A stretch of DNA of 64,000 bases. Source: Microbacterium sp. SD291. Its GTDB lineage: Bacteria > Actinomycetota > Actinomycetes > Actinomycetales > Microbacteriaceae. Where the stretch lies: positions 41,895 through 105,894 of the forward strand of contig NZ_JADIJR010000012.1 of the NCBI RefSeq assembly GCF_017355365.1, given 5' to 3'. The translations under genes and the position numbers were made by a program. Positions 17,130 through 25,931 of this stretch are shown here, in pieces. Under the pieces are notes generated by a model. That model was given only the letters and a program-made list of their open reading frames with translations. It did no database searches and was not told the origin of the DNA. Position 1 is the first letter of the stretch. Each line of letters opens with the position of its first letter.

Positions 17130-19219
17130 CCGGCACCCGGCTCCCGTCCGTCGCCGAACCGTCGTCCGCGCCCGGCCCCGCCGGGCCCGCGACGGGGTCC
17201 ACGGCGACGGACGGAGCCGGGCGCACCGCCGGGGGAGTCCGCGCTCTCGGCGTGCTCCTGACCCTTGCGGTCGTGCTCGCCGGCGTGAGCGTCTGGCACC
17301 TCTCGCAGGGCACCAGCGGCGCCGGCTTCGAGGACGAGGTGATCCTGTTCGGGTCGCGGATCCCGAGGCTCGCCGCGGGAACGGCCGTCGGCATCGCGCT
17401 CGGCGTGGCCGGCGTGCTGCTGCAGTCGCTCGCACGCAACGCGCTCGCCTCCCCCGACACGCTCGGCGTCACGGCGGGTTCGTACCTCGCCGTCACCGCG
17501 GTCTCGGCGTTCGGCATCGCCATCCCGGTGTGGGCGTCCGGTGCCGTCGCCTTCGCCGGCGGGATCGTCGCCGCCGGCATCGCGCTCGGGCTCGCGGGAG
17601 GAGCCGGGTCGTCCACCACGCGGCTGATCCTCGCCGGGTCGGCGCTCGCGCTGGCGTTCCAGGCGTGCACCTCGACGCTGCTGGTGCTCTTCGACGAGGA
17701 GACCAAGGGCCTGCTCGCGTGGGGGAGCGGCAGCCTCTCGCAGCTCGGACTCGACGCGTTCCTGCAGTCGGCACCCGTCGTCGTGGTCGTCACGATCGCC
17801 GCGATCCTGCTGTCCCGCCGCCTCGACGTGCTCGCCCTCGGCGACGACACCGCCTCGTCGCTCGGAGTGCCGATCCGCTCGACCAGGGTCATCGGCATCC
17901 TGCTCGCGGTCGTCCTGATCGCCGTCTCGGTGACGCTCGCAGGTCCCATGGGGTTCGTCGGGCTCTGCGCCCCGGTGCTCGCCCGCCTGCTCGCGCGCGT
18001 CGTTCCGAGCCTCAACCGGCACGCCCTGCTGCTGCCGCTGTCCGGCCTGATCGGCGCGGTCGTGGTCATCCTCTCGGATGCGCTGCTGCGCGCGATCATC
18101 GGCGCGGAGGCGGCGATCGCGGTGCCGACCGGCGTCGCGACGACTCTTCTCGGCGCCGTCGTGCTGATCCTGATGGCCCGTCGGCTCCGCGACTCCGGCC
18201 CGACCAAGGAGCCCCCGAGGGTGCGCTTCGGCGTGCGCAGCGGGCGCCGCTTCCTCGTCGTGCTGATCGTGTCCATCGCCGCCCTCGGCGGAGCCCTCGT
18301 GCTCGGACTCCTCGCCGGCAGCACCTGGCTGCTCACGGGCGACATCGCGCTGTGGCTGCAGGGGCAGGCTCCGCCGCTGATCTCGTTCTCGCTCGACGAG
18401 CGGGCCCCGCGCGTGATCGCGGCGCTCGTCGCCGGCGCCGCGCTCGCCCTGTCCGGCAGCATCTTCCAGGGCGTCAGCCGCAACCCGCTCGCAGACCCCG
18501 GCATCCTCGGCGTCACCGGCGGCGCGGGTCTCGGCGCGGTGCTCGTCGTGACGAGCGCCGTCGCCTCGACGGCCGGCATGATCGCCGCGGCGCTCGTGGG
18601 CGCGCTGCTGGCGTTCGCCCTGGTCTACGGGCTCGCGTGGCGGGGAGGCCTGAACGCCGACCGCTTCATCCTGATCGGCATCGGCGTCTCGTACGGCACC
18701 ACGGCGCTGACCACGTTCTTCCTGGTCCGCGCGAACCCGTGGGACACCCCGAAGATCTACACCTGGCTCTCCGGCACGACCTACGGGCGGATCTGGGATC
18801 AGGTCATCCCGGTCGCGATCGTGCTCGCGATCGCCCTGCCGCTGGTGTTCGCCGCTCGGCGGGAGCTCGACGTGATGTCGCTCGACGAGGACACCCCTCG
18901 CCTGGTCGGCATAGGCCTGGAGCGGACCAGGCTCGTGCTGCTTCTGGTCGCGGCCGTGCTCGCCGCGTTCAGCGTGGCCGCTGTCGGCGTGATCGGCTTC
19001 GTCGGTCTGGTCGCCCCGCATGCCGCCAGGGCCCTCGTCGGCGCCAGGCACACCAGGGTGATCCCCGTGGCGGTGCTGCTCGGCGCGGTGCTCGTGACGC
19101 TCGCCGACGTCGTCGGACGCACCGTGATCCAGCCGGCGCAGCTCCCGGCCGGGCTCGTCGTCGCGCTGCTGGGTGCCCCGTACTTCGTGTGGCTGCTCTG
19201 GCGGTCGCGCGACGCCTGA
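17126..19219 (+). CDS. iron-siderophore ABC transporter permease, two FecCD modules fused
   Basis: 697 aa, about twice the size of a single FecCD permease, with two tandem modules (roughly residues 30-350 and 370-697). Each shows the family marks: first LQSLARNALASPDTLGVTAG and GPMGFVGLCAPVLAR, second FQGVSRNPLADPGILGVTGG and GVIGFVGLVAPHAARAL. This is the FhuB arrangement, in which one chain provides both halves of the channel. GTG start, overlapping the lipoprotein stop. Last gene of the operon; the hairpin at 19331-19371 follows. Confidence 0.94.
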   Translation: MTGTRLPSVAEPSSAPGPAGPATGSTATDGAGRTAGGVRALGVLLTLAVVLAGVSVWHLSQGTSGAGFEDEVILFGSRIPRLAAGTAVGIALGVAGVLLQSLARNALASPDTLGVTAGSYLAVTAVSAFGIAIPVWASGAVAFAGGIVAAGIALGLAGGAGSSTTRLILAGSALALAFQACTSTLLVLFDEETKGLLAWGSGSLSQLGLDAFLQSAPVVVVVTIAAILLSRRLDVLALGDDTASSLGVPIRSTRVIGILLAVVLIAVSVTLAGPMGFVGLCAPVLARLLARVVPSLNRHALLLPLSGLIGAVVVILSDALLRAIIGAEAAIAVPTGVATTLLGAVVLILMARRLRDSGPTKEPPRVRFGVRSGRRFLVVLIVSIAALGGALVLGLLAGSTWLLTGDIALWLQGQAPPLISFSLDERAPRVIAALVAGAALALSGSIFQGVSRNPLADPGILGVTGGAGLGAVLVVTSAVASTAGMIAAALVGALLAFALVYGLAWRGGLNADRFILIGIGVSYGTTALTTFFLVRANPWDTPKIYTWLSGTTYGRIWDQVIPVAIVLAIALPLVFAARRELDVMSLDEDTPRLVGIGLERTRLVLLLVAAVLAAFSVAAVGVIGFVGLVAPHAARALVGARHTRVIPVAVLLGAVLVTLADVVGRTVIQPAQLPAGLVVALLGAPYFVWLLWRSRDA

Positions 19220-19238
19220 GCGCGTCGGCATCCTGTCG

Positions 19239-19317
19239 CCGAGATCCGGACAACCGCTCCAGATCCGGAGAATCCGGCGGATTCCATCCTGCTCTCGCGC
19301 GGTCGACCGGATCTCGG
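19239..19317. repeat. 79-bp intergenic palindrome, family 2 copy C
   Basis: Arms 19239-19256 (CCGAGATCCGGACAACCG) and 19300-19317 are inverted at 16 of 18 positions around exactly 43 nt. The copy at 21327-21405 has the same length, arms and interior length, and the interiors share a recognisable CCNNGATNCGGAG stretch. Located between convergent genes. Confidence 0.8.
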
Positions 19318-19330
19318 GATGACGTCGAGG

Positions 19331-19371
19331 CCCCGGCATCCGCTCCAGGGAGTGCAGAGCGGATGCCGGGG
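19331..19371. terminator. hairpin between iron operon and hydrolase pseudogene
   Basis: Perfect 14-bp stem CCCCGGCATCCGCT (19331-19344)/AGCGGATGCCGGGG (19358-19371) with a 13-nt loop, between convergent transcription units. No U-tract. Confidence 0.7.
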
Positions 19372-19379
19372 GCGCGCCG

Positions 19380-20473
<1,094 letters not shown>

Positions 20474-20534
20474 GTTTCCGCCAGCGGGAGTCAAGGTGGG
20501 TGCGCCCGGGCGCCCGCCGACGTAGGTTGCGAGC

Positions 20535-21314
20535 ATGGAATCCCGGACGCAGGACATCGCCCGCCAGATCGCCGTCATCGCCTCGGCCTGCTTCATGCTG
20601 GTGGCCGCGGCCGTCGGATCCGGCGCGTTCGGGGGTACTCCGGTGAACGAGCTGCAGGGTGGCGCGCTGTCGGCACAGGGCTCCTACCTCGCACCGGCAG
20701 GCCCCGCCTTCTCGATCTGGTCGCTGATCTATCTCGGCCTGATCGCATACACGGTGTGGCAGGCGCTGCCGGCGCGACGAGCCGATGAGCGTCAGCGCGC
20801 GGTCGGCGGATGGATCGCCGCGTCGATGGTCCTGAACGGGCTGTGGCTCGTGACGGCGCAGTTCTTGTCGCTGGTGATGACGGTCGTCGTGATCGCGCTG
20901 CTGCTCGCGACGCTCGCCAGGGTGATCGTGATCCTCGGGCACAGGCGTGCGCGCAGCTGGTCCGAGCGCCTCCTGGTCGACGGTGCCAGCGGACTGCACT
21001 TCGGCTGGGTCACGATCGCCACAGTGGCGAACACGGCCGCCTGGCTCACGCAGACAGCCCCCGCGAGCTGGGCCGATCAGGCCGAGATCTGGGCCGTCGC
21101 GGTGCTGGCGGTCGTGCTCGTGATCGGCGTCGCCACTGCGCTCGTGACCAGGCGCATCGCACCCGCCCTCGCGACGGCGTGGGGCCTCACGTGGCTCGCG
21201 GTCGGACGCCTCGCGGGCGAGCCGGAGAGCACGATAACGGGGATCGCCGCGATCGTCGTCGCCGTTGCGCTCGTGGTGGCCGGAGTCGCCGCCGTTCTGC
21301 GCCGTCGACGATGA
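20535..21314 (+). CDS. TspO/MBR-like tryptophan-rich membrane protein
   Basis: 259 aa with about seven hydrophobic helices. The segment YLAPAGPAFSIWSLIYLGLI (about residues 55-74) is the characteristic TspO/MBR motif (P-x-W..FxxxW), and later Trp-rich helices (GLWLVTAQF, HFGWVTIATVANTAAWL) fit. It is longer than classical ~160-aa TspO and belongs to the extended actinobacterial form. Classical members bind porphyrins and affect stress responses; function here is unproved. Monocistronic, convergent with kdpE across repeat D. Confidence 0.75.
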   Translation: MESRTQDIARQIAVIASACFMLVAAAVGSGAFGGTPVNELQGGALSAQGSYLAPAGPAFSIWSLIYLGLIAYTVWQALPARRADERQRAVGGWIAASMVLNGLWLVTAQFLSLVMTVVVIALLLATLARVIVILGHRRARSWSERLLVDGASGLHFGWVTIATVANTAAWLTQTAPASWADQAEIWAVAVLAVVLVIGVATALVTRRIAPALATAWGLTWLAVGRLAGEPESTITGIAAIVVAVALVVAGVAAVLRRRR

Positions 21315-21326
21315 CTGCACGTGCGC

Positions 21327-21405
21327 CCGAGATCCGGTCAACCGCCCCGGATGCGGAGGATGCAGGGAAGATCATCCGGATCTCGAGCGGTTGACCGGAT
21401 CACGG
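21327..21405. repeat. 79-bp intergenic palindrome, family 2 copy D
   Basis: Arms 21327-21344 (CCGAGATCCGGTCAACCG) and 21388-21405 are inverted at 17 of 18 positions around 43 nt; a nested CCGGATG/CATCCGG pair lies inside. Total length, arm sequence and interior length equal those of copy C at 19239-19317. Between convergent genes. Confidence 0.8.
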
Positions 21406-21465
21406 CGTGAGGAGAGAGGGGTGCGGAGCCGGCACCGGACGCAGGGGACCGGAGGGAACGGATGC

Positions 21466-22137
21466 TCAGAGCACGAGCCGGTAGCCCATGCCCGACTCGG
21501 TGAGCAGGTGCACGGGCGCACTCGGCTCGCGCTCGAGCTTCTTGCGCAGCTGCGACATGTACAGGCGCAGGTAGCCGGAATCCGAGACCTGCTCGCTGCC
21601 CCAGATCTCCTTCAGCAGGTCCTGCCTGGTGACCAGGGCTCCCGGATGCCGGGCCAGATGCTCCAGCATCCGCCACTCCGTCGGAGTCAGGTGCACCCGG
21701 GTGCCCGCCCGCGTCGCGGTCTTGTCGGCGAGATCGACGACGACATCTCCGAAGCCGACCGTCGACTCGCCGCCGGTGGCGAGGCTTCGGCGGGAGAGCG
21801 CGCGCAGGCGAGCGAGCAGCTCGTCGATCTGGAACGGCTTGGTCACGAAGTCGTCGGCGCCGGCGTCCAGCGCCTCCACCTTGTCGGCGGAGCCGGTGCG
21901 ACCGGACACGACGATGATCGGCGCATTCGTCCATCCGCGCAGGGCGTGGATCACCTCGATGCCGTCCAGACGCGGCATCCCGAGATCGAGCATGATGACG
22001 TCGGGATGCCCCTGCGCGGCCAGTGCGATGGCGGCCGCTCCGTCGCCGGCGGACACGACGTCGTAGCCGTGGGCGGAGAGCGTGATGCGCAGCGCGCGCA
22101 CCATCTGCGGGTCGTCATCGGCGATCAGAAGCTTCAC
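21466..22137 (-). CDS. kdpE: response regulator, KdpE-like (OmpR family)
   Basis: 223 aa. Receiver domain with acidic pocket ADDD (7-9), phospho-acceptor Asp51 in VIMLDLGMP, and KPF near residue 100. C-terminal winged helix (LTPTEWRMLEHLARHPGALV to ESGMGYRLVL) of the OmpR class. Sequence style (SGRTGSADKVEALDAGADDF, QVSDSGYLRLYMSQLRKKLE) is that of KdpE, which activates potassium-transport genes. Its ATG overlaps the sensor stop by 4 nt. No kdpFABC operon is adjacent. Repeat arrays at 23762 and 28034 are candidate targets. Confidence 0.88.
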   Translation of the reverse strand: MKLLIADDDPQMVRALRITLSAHGYDVVSAGDGAAAIALAAQGHPDVIMLDLGMPRLDGIEVIHALRGWTNAPIIVVSGRTGSADKVEALDAGADDFVTKPFQIDELLARLRALSRRSLATGGESTVGFGDVVVDLADKTATRAGTRVHLTPTEWRMLEHLARHPGALVTRQDLLKEIWGSEQVSDSGYLRLYMSQLRKKLEREPSAPVHLLTESGMGYRLVL

Positions 22138-23651
22138 TTCGAGTCCTCCTGAACCTCGACCGCGAGAGGCATCGCGACGACCATCGTCAGGCCGCCGCCA
22201 GGGGTGTCCTCGGGGGAGAGGCTGCCGCCCATGCCCTCGGCGAAGCCTCGCGAGAGTGCGAGGCCGAGGCCGAGGCCGGTGGTGTTGTCGGTGTCGCCGA
22301 GCCGCTGGAATGGCTGGAAGATCTCGTCGTGCCGGTCGGCCGAGACGCCGACCCCGTGGTCGATGATCCGGATCTCTGCCTGGTCGGAGGCCCGGTCGGG
22401 TGCCCGGTCGGGTGCCCGGTCGGAGGCCCGGTCGTGCGCTCGGGACGTGGCGACCACGACGTGCGTGCCGGCCGGTGCGAAGCGGTGGGCATTCGCCAGC
22501 ACGTTCACCAGGATGCGCTGCAGCAGCACCGGATCGGCGAACAGCGGCGGGAGGTCCGGGTCGAGTCTCAGCTCGACGTCGGACGGGCCGAGTCCCAGCT
22601 CGTCGACGGCGGCGAGGATACTGCCCGCCGCGTCGATCCGCGAGGAGGACACCGCCAGCACACCCGCCTGCACGCGGCTGACATCGAGCAGGTCGGTGAC
22701 GAGCGCGGTGAGCGTCGTGAGGCTCTCGTCCGCCGTCGCGAGCAGCTCGTCGCGATCGCCCGCGGAGAGCTCGCCCGAGCCGCGCAGGCCGCCGATCGCG
22801 GCGACGGCGGCGGAGAGCGGGCGGCGCAGATCGTGGCTGAGTGCCGAGAGCAGTGCGCTGCGCACCTGGTCGGTCTCGGCGAGTGCCTCGGCCTCTCTCG
22901 CGGTCGCGCGCAGATCGGTGTGCTCGATCGCCGCGGACAGCTGCGCGACGATCGCGTCGAGGAGCCGCCGGGACGGCGCGTCGAGCGGATGCCCGTGCAG
23001 TTCGAGCACCGCGCGCGGATTCCCGTCGACCGGTGCACCCACGGGGACGCTGGTCATCCGGCCGTCACGAAGGGGCTCCCCGTCGCGGGCGAGCACCTCG
23101 CCGTCAGCCGTGACCAGGCGAACCCCGCTCAGCCGGAACGACTCCCGCGCCCGGCTCACCAGTGCCTGCGCCGCATTCTCGCCCCGCAGCACGTTGCCTG
23201 CCACCGCCGCGAGCAGCTCGGCGTCGGCTGTCGCACGGTTCGCGGCGCGGGCACGACGTGCGGCCTGGTCGACGATCAGGCTGACCAGCACGGCGTTCGC
23301 GACGTACAGCAGCAGCGCCACGACGTGCAGCGGATGCTCGACGGCGATCGTGAACTGCGGGGCGACGAAGAGGAAATCGAGGGTGATGCCCGAGAGCACA
23401 GCGGCGAACACGGCCGGCGGCAGCCCGCCGATCAGGGCGACGACGACCACGAGCAGCTGATACGACAGCACCTCGGCGGTGATCGACTCGGGGCTGCGCA
23501 TCGAGAGCAGCAGCCAGGTGAGCAGCGGCCCGCAGACGAGTGCGACCACGAAGCCGGTCAGCTGGCGGCGCCACCCGAGCGCGCCGCCGGCGATCCGGGG
23601 CAGCGCCAGTGTGTCGGTGGGGAGGGGGCGAGCCCCCGTGTGCCGCGGCAT
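22134..23651 (-). CDS. KdpD-like sensor histidine kinase lacking the N-terminal KdpD/USP domains
   Basis: 505 aa from ATG 23651 (GGAGA about 4 nt upstream; two in-frame ATGs at 23666 and 23675 are alternatives). A DUF4118-type block of four short membrane helices (about residues 30-130) precedes a GAF-like region, the HisKA box ALLSALSHDLRRPLSAAV and a HATPase with N-box NVLANAHRFAP and G-box GLGLGLALSRGFAEGMGG. Full KdpD proteins (~850-900 aa) carry an N-terminal KdpD plus USP module, which is absent here, and the upstream frame does not encode it. A Ser/Asp/Arg/Ala/Pro tandem repeat interrupts the ATPase domain. Overlaps kdpE by 4 nt. Confidence 0.82.
   Translation of the reverse strand: MPRHTGARPLPTDTLALPRIAGGALGWRRQLTGFVVALVCGPLLTWLLLSMRSPESITAEVLSYQLLVVVVALIGGLPPAVFAAVLSGITLDFLFVAPQFTIAVEHPLHVVALLLYVANAVLVSLIVDQAARRARAANRATADAELLAAVAGNVLRGENAAQALVSRARESFRLSGVRLVTADGEVLARDGEPLRDGRMTSVPVGAPVDGNPRAVLELHGHPLDAPSRRLLDAIVAQLSAAIEHTDLRATAREAEALAETDQVRSALLSALSHDLRRPLSAAVAAIGGLRGSGELSAGDRDELLATADESLTTLTALVTDLLDVSRVQAGVLAVSSSRIDAAGSILAAVDELGLGPSDVELRLDPDLPPLFADPVLLQRILVNVLANAHRFAPAGTHVVVATSRAHDRASDRAPDRAPDRASDQAEIRIIDHGVGVSADRHDEIFQPFQRLGDTDNTTGLGLGLALSRGFAEGMGGSLSPEDTPGGGLTMVVAMPLAVEVQEDSK
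22381..22440. repeat. five 12-bp tandem units inside the sensor-kinase gene
   Basis: Units of the form CGGTCGGGTGCC/CGGTCGGAGGCC occupy 22381-22440 and encode (D-R-A-P/S)n between the N-box and the next ATPase motif (IIDHGVGVS). In-frame repeats of this kind can expand or contract by slippage without frameshift. Confidence 0.8.
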
Positions 23652-23761
23652 CCGATCTCCGCTCATTCTCCGCATCCTATTGCGCAGTGTGCGCGCGCAC
23701 GTGCAGCCGTGCGGCCGCCCGAACTGCGATTCAACCTGCTTCCGGTGGGCGAGGGGGTGAT

Positions 23762-23811
23762 CCTCACGACATCCATACGGCGTCATCCGCGGCCCATACG
23801 CGATGCTCACG
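23762..23811. promoter_or_regulatory. five-unit phased direct-repeat array upstream of kdpD-like gene
   Basis: CCTCACG (23762), CCATACG (23773), a weaker TCATCCG (23783), CCATACG (23794) and GCTCACG (23805) recur every 10-11 bp. First to last start is 43 bp, exactly as in the array at 28034-28083. OmpR-family regulators typically bind direct repeats with one-turn spacing. It lies 111-160 bp upstream of the sensor start. The rest of 23652-23942 shows no gene. Confidence 0.55.
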
Positions 23812-23942
23812 ACGGCGCAGCGGGCGAGGAATTCTCAGCGGATGGTCTCGCGGTTGTCGCATCCGGCCTCGGGCGTTCGTGGTGCAGGTAGAAGGGCGAC
23901 GGATCCCGGTCGCCAGCAACGGACGCGAGGCGCGGTGATGGC

Positions 23943-24170
23943 ATGTACGACGACCCGACGACGGCGATCCTTCTGTACCGGCTCGACGCGCAGAAGGCTG
24001 AGGAGAACATCGCGCGGCGGCGCGCGGTGCACGCGCGTCGTGTGCGGATCGCGCCACTGTCGCTCCGGACGCGCGCTCGCCGCAGCTGGATGCGGGCCCG
24101 CCTCATCTGGCGCCGCGCTCGCCGCAGCAGGACGCGCGTGCCTTTCCGGGGAAGCGCAGAAGCGCGATGA
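23943..24170 (+). CDS. possible small basic protein
   Basis: 75 aa, unrecognised. The first ~33 residues (MYDDPTTAILLYRLDAQKAE, then ENIARRRAVHARR) resemble an amphipathic helix and have normal codon use. The remainder is Arg-rich and may be only a frame through GC-rich DNA. There is no convincing ribosome-binding site. It precedes the ECF sigma gene by 110 bp. Its start resembles the N-terminus of the small protein at 10262 only loosely. Confidence 0.35.
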   Translation: MYDDPTTAILLYRLDAQKAEENIARRRAVHARRVRIAPLSLRTRARRSWMRARLIWRRARRSRTRVPFRGSAEAR

Positions 24171-24280
24171 TCGTGTTGACGGCGGGCGCGGAGCGGAGCA
24201 GGGTCGTTCGAGCGGAGGGAGACAGCGCGAGTGAGGCGACGTCGAGGCCCGATCGAGGAGCATCGTCGAACGGTGACGCC

Positions 24281-25579
24281 ATGAACGCGGATGCCGGTGA
24301 GCCGGCGCGCGACGACGTCGAAGCGCGCATCGCGCAGGTCTACCGCGAGGAATGGGCGCGCATCGTCGCGGGTCTCACCCGGCGCTGCGGCGACCTCGAC
24401 CTCGCCGAGGAGATGGCGGCCGAGGCGTTCGCGTCCGCCGTCGAGCGGTGGCCGGGCGAAGGCCTGCCGCCCAACCCGGGCGGCTGGATCACGACCACCG
24501 CCTATCGGAAGGCCATCGATCGGCTCCGTCGCGAGTCGTTCCGCGACGCGAAGCAGAGGGAGGCTCTGATGCTGCATGATCCGGAACCGCCCGAGCCGAC
24601 GGGACCCATCGAGGACGATCGCCTTCGCCTGCTGTTCACGTGCTGTCATCCGGTGCTGTCGCTCGAGGCCAGGGTCGCGCTGACCCTGCGGATCGTCGGC
24701 GGCCTCACGGTCGAGGAGATCGCGCGGGCCTTCCTGATGCGGGAATCCGCCGTGCGGCAGCGGATCACGCGGGCGAAGGCGAAGATCAAGACCGCGAGGA
24801 TCCCGTACCAGGTGCCGGCTGCCGAAGATCTCCGGAGCCGGGTGGACGGCGTGCTCGCCGTGCTGTATCTCGTCTTCAACGAGGGGTACTTCGCTTCGGG
24901 GCCGGAGCTGCCGGCGCTGCGCGGCGAGCTGACGGCGGAGGCGATCCGGCTCACCCGGCTGGTCGGGGAGCTGCTGCCCGGCGACACGGAGACCGCAGGG
25001 CTGCTCGCGCTCATGCTGCTCAGCGAGGCGCGCTCGGGCGTGCGGCTCACGGACGACGGAGAGCTGATCCGGCTGGGCGACCAGGACCGCGGCGCGTGGG
25101 ATCGCGGGCTGATCGCCGAGGGGCTCGCGATCCTCGATGGGCTGCGCGGAGAGTCCCCCGGCCGCTACGAGCTGCTCGCCCGCATCAACGCGGTGCACGT
25201 GACCGCGGCCGTCGCCGACCGCACCGACTGGGCGCGCATCGTCGAGCTCTACGAGCGCCTGGAGCGCATCGACCCCAGCCCGGTCGTGACCCTCAACAGG
25301 GCGATCGCCCTCGCCGAGCGGGACTCGCCGGAGAGCGCGCTCGTGCTCGTCGACTCGCTGCGCGACCCGCTGGAGGGCTTCCACGCGTTCCACATGACGC
25401 GGGCCGAGCTGCTGCGCGCAGCGGGCAGGCCGGCACAGGCCGTCGAGGCCTATGACCACGCGATCGCACTGGCCGGCAACGCCGGCGAGATCGTCCACCT
25501 GACCCGGCGCCGCGATGAGCTCGCGGTGCCACCAGCGCCCCGGAAACCCGGGGGCCCAGCGAACGGAGAGAGCAGATGA
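24281..25579 (+). CDS. ECF-type RNA polymerase sigma factor with C-terminal helical extension (ECF42-like)
   Basis: 432 aa from ATG 24281 (an ATG at 24167 would add residues unlike the family). Sigma region 2 covers about residues 15-85 (WARIVAGLTRRCGDLDLAEE, NPGGWITTTAYRKAIDRLRR). Region 4 covers 125-185 (ARVALTLRIVGGLTVEEIAR, MRESAVRQRITRAKAKIK). A ~240-residue TPR-like C-terminal domain follows, with the DGPF-sigma hallmark LYLVFNEGY and ARINAVH. This is the ECF42 layout, in which the sigma factor is paired with YCII (DGPF) proteins. Its stop overlaps the YCII gene by 4 nt. Confidence 0.9.
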   Translation: MNADAGEPARDDVEARIAQVYREEWARIVAGLTRRCGDLDLAEEMAAEAFASAVERWPGEGLPPNPGGWITTTAYRKAIDRLRRESFRDAKQREALMLHDPEPPEPTGPIEDDRLRLLFTCCHPVLSLEARVALTLRIVGGLTVEEIARAFLMRESAVRQRITRAKAKIKTARIPYQVPAAEDLRSRVDGVLAVLYLVFNEGYFASGPELPALRGELTAEAIRLTRLVGELLPGDTETAGLLALMLLSEARSGVRLTDDGELIRLGDQDRGAWDRGLIAEGLAILDGLRGESPGRYELLARINAVHVTAAVADRTDWARIVELYERLERIDPSPVVTLNRAIALAERDSPESALVLVDSLRDPLEGFHAFHMTRAELLRAAGRPAQAVEAYDHAIALAGNAGEIVHLTRRRDELAVPPAPRKPGGPANGESR

Positions 25580-25929
25580 GCAATCAGTACCTCGTGATCC
25601 ACATGACCGACTCGACCGGCATCCCCCTTCCGCGTTCCGAGGACCAGCGGATCCTCGGGGAGTGGGCGGAGGAGGGGCATGCCGCGGGAAGACTGGGCGA
25701 GGGTGCTCCGGTCGCGGGCCCCGAGGAGGCGAAGTCGGTCGCCGTCCGAGACGGGAAGGTGCTCGTCACCGACGGCCCGTTCCCCGAGTTCAAGGAGTGG
25801 TTCGCCGGCTACGACCTCATCACCGCAGACTCGATCGGCGAGGCCGCCGCCTACATGGCCAAGCATCCGACCGCTCTGCTCGGACGGGTGTACATCCTCC
25901 CGGTCGTCAAGCTGCCCTGGGAGGAATGA
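25576..25929 (+). CDS. YCII/DGPF domain protein
   Basis: 117 aa. Single YCII-related domain with the diagnostic VTDGPFPEFKEWFAGYDLI (about residues 69-87), giving the family its DGPF name, and a C-terminal LLGRVYILPVV strand. Such proteins are the usual genetic partners of ECF42 sigma factors; biochemical function is not established. ATG overlaps the sigma stop (ATGA), so the two are co-translated. It ends 2 bp from the convergent KimA-like gene. Confidence 0.9.
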   Translation: MSNQYLVIHMTDSTGIPLPRSEDQRILGEWAEEGHAAGRLGEGAPVAGPEEAKSVAVRDGKVLVTDGPFPEFKEWFAGYDLITADSIGEAAAYMAKHPTALLGRVYILPVVKLPWEE

Positions 25930-25931
25930 GG

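Noticed and set aside
22381..22440. Repeat cluster as a possible CRISPR
   Set aside because: Units are contiguous 12-mers without spacers and lie in frame within a kinase gene; no cas genes.
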